Made by a program: the position numbers and the translations under genes. Below the pieces are notes generated by a model that saw only the letters and a list, made by a program, of their open reading frames with translations, searched no databases and was not told where the DNA came from. A stretch of DNA of 37,678 nt from Stenotrophomonas chelatiphaga. GTDB taxonomy: Bacteria > Pseudomonadota > Gammaproteobacteria > Xanthomonadales > Xanthomonadaceae. Positions 35,710 through 37,678 of the stretch are shown one piece after another; position 1 is the first letter of the stretch, and each line of letters opens with the position of its first letter. Location: the NCBI RefSeq assembly GCF_001431535.1, contig NZ_LDJK01000022.1, forward strand, positions 1 to 37,678. The letters are read 5' to 3'.

Positions 35710-36690
35710 TTACGGCTGCACGGAAATGAGTTCGACGTCGAAGGTCAGCGTGGCGTTCGGGCCGATCGGGCCACCCTGGGTGCCGTTCTCGCCATAGGCC
35801 AGTTCGCCCGGAATCCAGAAGCGGTACTTCGAGCCCACCGGCATCAGCGACACGCCTTCGGTCCAGCCCTTGATCACCTGGTCCAGGCCGAACTCGACCG
35901 GCTGGCCGCGCTGGTAGCTGCTGTCGAAGACGGTGCCGTCCAGCAGCTTGCCTTCGTAGTTCACCTTGACCTTGCTGCTCGGCAGCGGACGCTCGCCACT
36001 GCCCGGGCGGATGACCTGGTACTGCAGGCCCGACGCGGTGGTGACCACGCCCGGCACGGTCTTGTTCTTGGCCAGGAACGCATTGCCTTCCTGACGGTTG
36101 GTCTGGCCCAGCTGCGCGGCCTTGGCCTGCATTTCAGCCTGCTTGGTGGCCATGAAGGACTGCAGGATCGCCGCGCCCTCTTCCTGGCTCAGCTTCGGCT
36201 GGCCACCATCGAAGGCGGTCTTGACCGCGTCGAACAGGGCGTCCAGCTCGATGTCACCCTTCAGCTCGGCCAGCGACGGGCCCACCATGTAGCTGCCCAG
36301 CATCAGGCCTACCTGGCGGTTGTCGACCTTCGGCGGCGCCGAACCCGGCGCCTGGCCCGGAACCTGCTGGCCATTGGCGATCGCCATGGAGGTACGCAGG
36401 GCCGTGTCGGTCTTCTGCGCATCGGCCTGGGTGATCAGCGGCTGCTTGCCGTCGAAGGTGGCCTGCACGGCTTCGCGCATGGCGGCCAGGTCGATGTGCG
36501 ACTTGATCGCTTCGAGCGAACGGGCGACGTCGCCGCCGATGGCATAGCCGAGCTTCTGCTTGGAATTCAAATTACTGGTCTCCTTGGCTGCTGCCGGGGC
36601 GGCAGCAGGTTGCTGCGACAGCGCCACGCCGGTGGTGCCCATCGCCAGAATCAGAACCGACGCCGCAGCGCCACGCATTCCCATCTTCAT
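35710..36690 (-). CDS. FKBP-type peptidyl-prolyl isomerase with duplicated N-domain
   Basis: Periplasmic folding factor of the FkpA/Mip type, 326 residues. The signal-like segment MKMGMRGAAASVLILAMGTTGVALS is followed by an Ala/Pro linker. Two FKBP_N dimerisation-type segments follow at about residues 43-95 (QKLGYAIGGDVARSL...FDGKQPLITQADA) and 123-175 (RQVGLMLGSYMVGPSL...FDGGQPKLSQEEG). The C-terminal FKBP domain covers about 215-325 (VKVNYEGKLLDGTVFDSSYQRGQP, GWTEGVSLMPVGSKYRFWIP). The start at 36690 fits AGGA 9 bases upstream; ATG 36699 lies too close to that site. It is followed by slyX after 80 bases. Confidence 0.92.
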   Translation of the reverse strand: MKMGMRGAAASVLILAMGTTGVALSQQPAAAPAAAKETSNLNSKQKLGYAIGGDVARSLEAIKSHIDLAAMREAVQATFDGKQPLITQADAQKTDTALRTSMAIANGQQVPGQAPGSAPPKVDNRQVGLMLGSYMVGPSLAELKGDIELDALFDAVKTAFDGGQPKLSQEEGAAILQSFMATKQAEMQAKAAQLGQTNRQEGNAFLAKNKTVPGVVTTASGLQYQVIRPGSGERPLPSSKVKVNYEGKLLDGTVFDSSYQRGQPVEFGLDQVIKGWTEGVSLMPVGSKYRFWIPGELAYGENGTQGGPIGPNATLTFDVELISVQP

Positions 36691-36785
36691 GTGTTGCATT
36701 CCTGGAAGTGAAAAAACGCCGACGTCGGCGCGAAAACACGCATTGTCGCATGCGCGTCCGATATGTCGAGGCGCACGTGCGTCGT

Positions 36786-37385
36786 TCAATGAACCGCAGG
36801 GGCCGCCAACGCACGTTCGATCGCCGCGACCAGTTCCTTGTCATCCGGCTTGACCCGGCTCGGGAACTGGGCGATGACCGCGCCGTCGCGTCCGATCAGG
36901 TACTTGTGGAAGTTCCAGCCCGGGGCCACGCCGGTGGCGGCGGTCAGGCCCTTGTACAGCGGGGTCGCCTGGTCGCCCACGACGTGGACCTTTTCGAACA
37001 TCGGGAACTTGACCCCGTAGGTCAGGGTGCAGAACTCCTGGATGTCCTTCTCATCGCCCGGCTCCTGCCCCTTGAAGTCATTGGAGGGGAAGCCCAGCAC
37101 GCTCAGGCCGCGCGCGGAATACGACTTCTGCAGCGCCTCGAGGCCTTCGTACTGCGGGGTAAAGCCGCACTTGCTGGCGGTGTTGACCACCAGCAGCACG
37201 CGCCCGTGGTAGCGCTGGCCCAGATTGACCGCCTCCTTGCCCGCCAGCGGCCGGTAGGCCACGTCGAGCAGGCCGGCGGCCGAGGCCATCATCGGCAGGG
37301 CCAGGCTTGCGGCCACCAGCAGCGAACCCAGCACGCGGGGCAGGACCGGCACGCCGCGGCGCGGCAGGGAATCAGAACGCAGCAT
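36786..37385 (-). CDS. Exported glutathione peroxidase-like thiol peroxidase
   Basis: Gpx/BtuE family protein of 199 residues reducing peroxides. The peroxidatic residue is Cys73 in NTASKCGFTPQY (no selenocysteine). The family segments GFPSNDFKGQEPG (Gln107) and PGWNFHKYLIGRDG are present. An N-terminal signal (residues ~12-37, LPRVLGSLLVAASLALPMMASA) places it in the periplasm, unusual compared with cytoplasmic BtuE. Most bacterial members use thioredoxin rather than glutathione. The start is ATG 37385; the open frame further upstream is repeat sequence. Its gene lies 95 bases upstream of the FKBP gene on the same strand. Confidence 0.92.
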   Translation of the reverse strand: MLRSDSLPRRGVPVLPRVLGSLLVAASLALPMMASAAGLLDVAYRPLAGKEAVNLGQRYHGRVLLVVNTASKCGFTPQYEGLEALQKSYSARGLSVLGFPSNDFKGQEPGDEKDIQEFCTLTYGVKFPMFEKVHVVGDQATPLYKGLTAATGVAPGWNFHKYLIGRDGAVIAQFPSRVKPDDKELVAAIERALAAPAVH

Positions 37386-37515
37386 GGGAGATGTTCCTGG
37401 CAGGAGTGAAGGGCCGGACGCGGGGTCCGTATTTCGCCGCGAACTATACCACCGGGCCTTGGTGCGGCTTTTGTCGGCGATCGCGCAGCGCGCTGCGCTT
37501 ACCTTCGGCCGGGGT

Positions 37516-37545
37516 GGGTCGAACGGGTGGAACCCCCTCGCGGGT
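37516..37545. repeat. Short repeat shared with 1487-1516
   Basis: Contains GTCGAACGGGTG followed by GAACCCCCTCGCGG, the same core that overlaps the MFS stop codon near base 1488. Here too it lies shortly before a large inverted repeat. Confidence 0.6.
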
Positions 37546-37572
37546 GGCCGGAGTGCGACACCCCGGGTTGGC

Positions 37573-37678
37573 GCCGGGCGGTGGGGCTGGTCGGGGGACG
37601 GCAAGAGCCGCTCCTGCGGGCCTCGTTTCGCGCCATCCATGGCGCTCTACGCCCCCGCCCAGCCCCACCGCCCGGCCC
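37573..37678. repeat. Structured intergenic repeat, copy 2 (right edge)
   Basis: Perfect 18-bp inverted arms at 37573-37590 (GCCGGGCGGTGGGGCTGG) and 37659-37676 enclose a 68-base loop with the small hairpin GCGCCAT-CC-ATGGCGC (37630-37645). The part from 37591 onward is nearly identical to bases 1-92. The gpx-like gene starts nearly 190 bases away and reads in the opposite direction; the next gene is outside the window. Confidence 0.8.

Overview
The window is GC-rich chromosomal DNA from a gammaproteobacterium of the family Xanthomonadaceae, most likely Stenotrophomonas (S. maltophilia complex or a close relative). Three things point there: the gene content (bacterial kynurenine pathway, 180-kDa-type NAD-glutamate dehydrogenase, metH split in two), the many intergenic GTAG-headed palindromes of the type described as SMAG/REP elements in S. 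maltophilia, and a REP-associated tyrosine transposase (RAYT) gene. No tRNA, rRNA, CRISPR array, integrase, classical IS or prophage gene was seen. The species assignment is inference from sequence character and was not searched.

Layout. 1-2073: an MFS transporter followed by about 570 bases without a gene that are full of long inverted repeats. 2074-5969: an IscA-type Fe-S carrier divergent from asnS, two small Xanthomonadaceae-type hypothetical proteins, a PaiB-like FMN protein and a beta-carbonic anhydrase. 5990-11405: three kynurenine-pathway genes (3-hydroxyanthranilate dioxygenase, kynureninase, kynurenine 3-monooxygenase) that convert kynurenine towards quinolinate and NAD, then overlapping sbcB and a DUF2461 gene. 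11411-13007: an aldo/keto reductase and a DUF2939 protein. 13129-20079, minus strand: NAD kinase with a 5'-nucleotidase, and the 1657-residue glutamate dehydrogenase. 20342-25464: a TetR regulator, a membrane-fusion lipoprotein and an RND pump in one overlapping operon that ends in a strong bidirectional terminator. 25554-27085, minus strand: a small membrane protein and an acyl-CoA dehydrogenase. 27150-28294: a tandem REP/REPIN array beside a RAYT gene. 28365-33089: an ArsR-methyltransferase fusion regulator (SahR-like) and the two halves of cobalamin-dependent methionine synthase. 33274-34608: an exported amidohydrolase. 34682-37385, minus strand: DUF2058, SlyX, an FKBP-type peptidyl-prolyl isomerase and a glutathione peroxidase-like protein. 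Both window ends lie in copies of the same structured repeat.

How it works together. The methionine block looks self-regulating: the regulator has a methyltransferase-like domain that could sense SAM or SAH, and a 30-bp interrupted palindrome sits between its promoter and its start codon. The RND operon also looks autoregulated, with a palindrome that contains the putative -10 box. The RAYT region is a likely REPIN source locus: six REP-doublet units lie on one side of the transposase gene and one on the other, and related doublets or singlets are scattered through the rest of the window between genes. The strongest candidates for a second look are the REPIN/RAYT array, the SahR-like operator with the split metH (including a His/Cys-rich insert in the zinc-dependent half), and the long-stem intergenic repeats at 1487-1978 and at the window ends.
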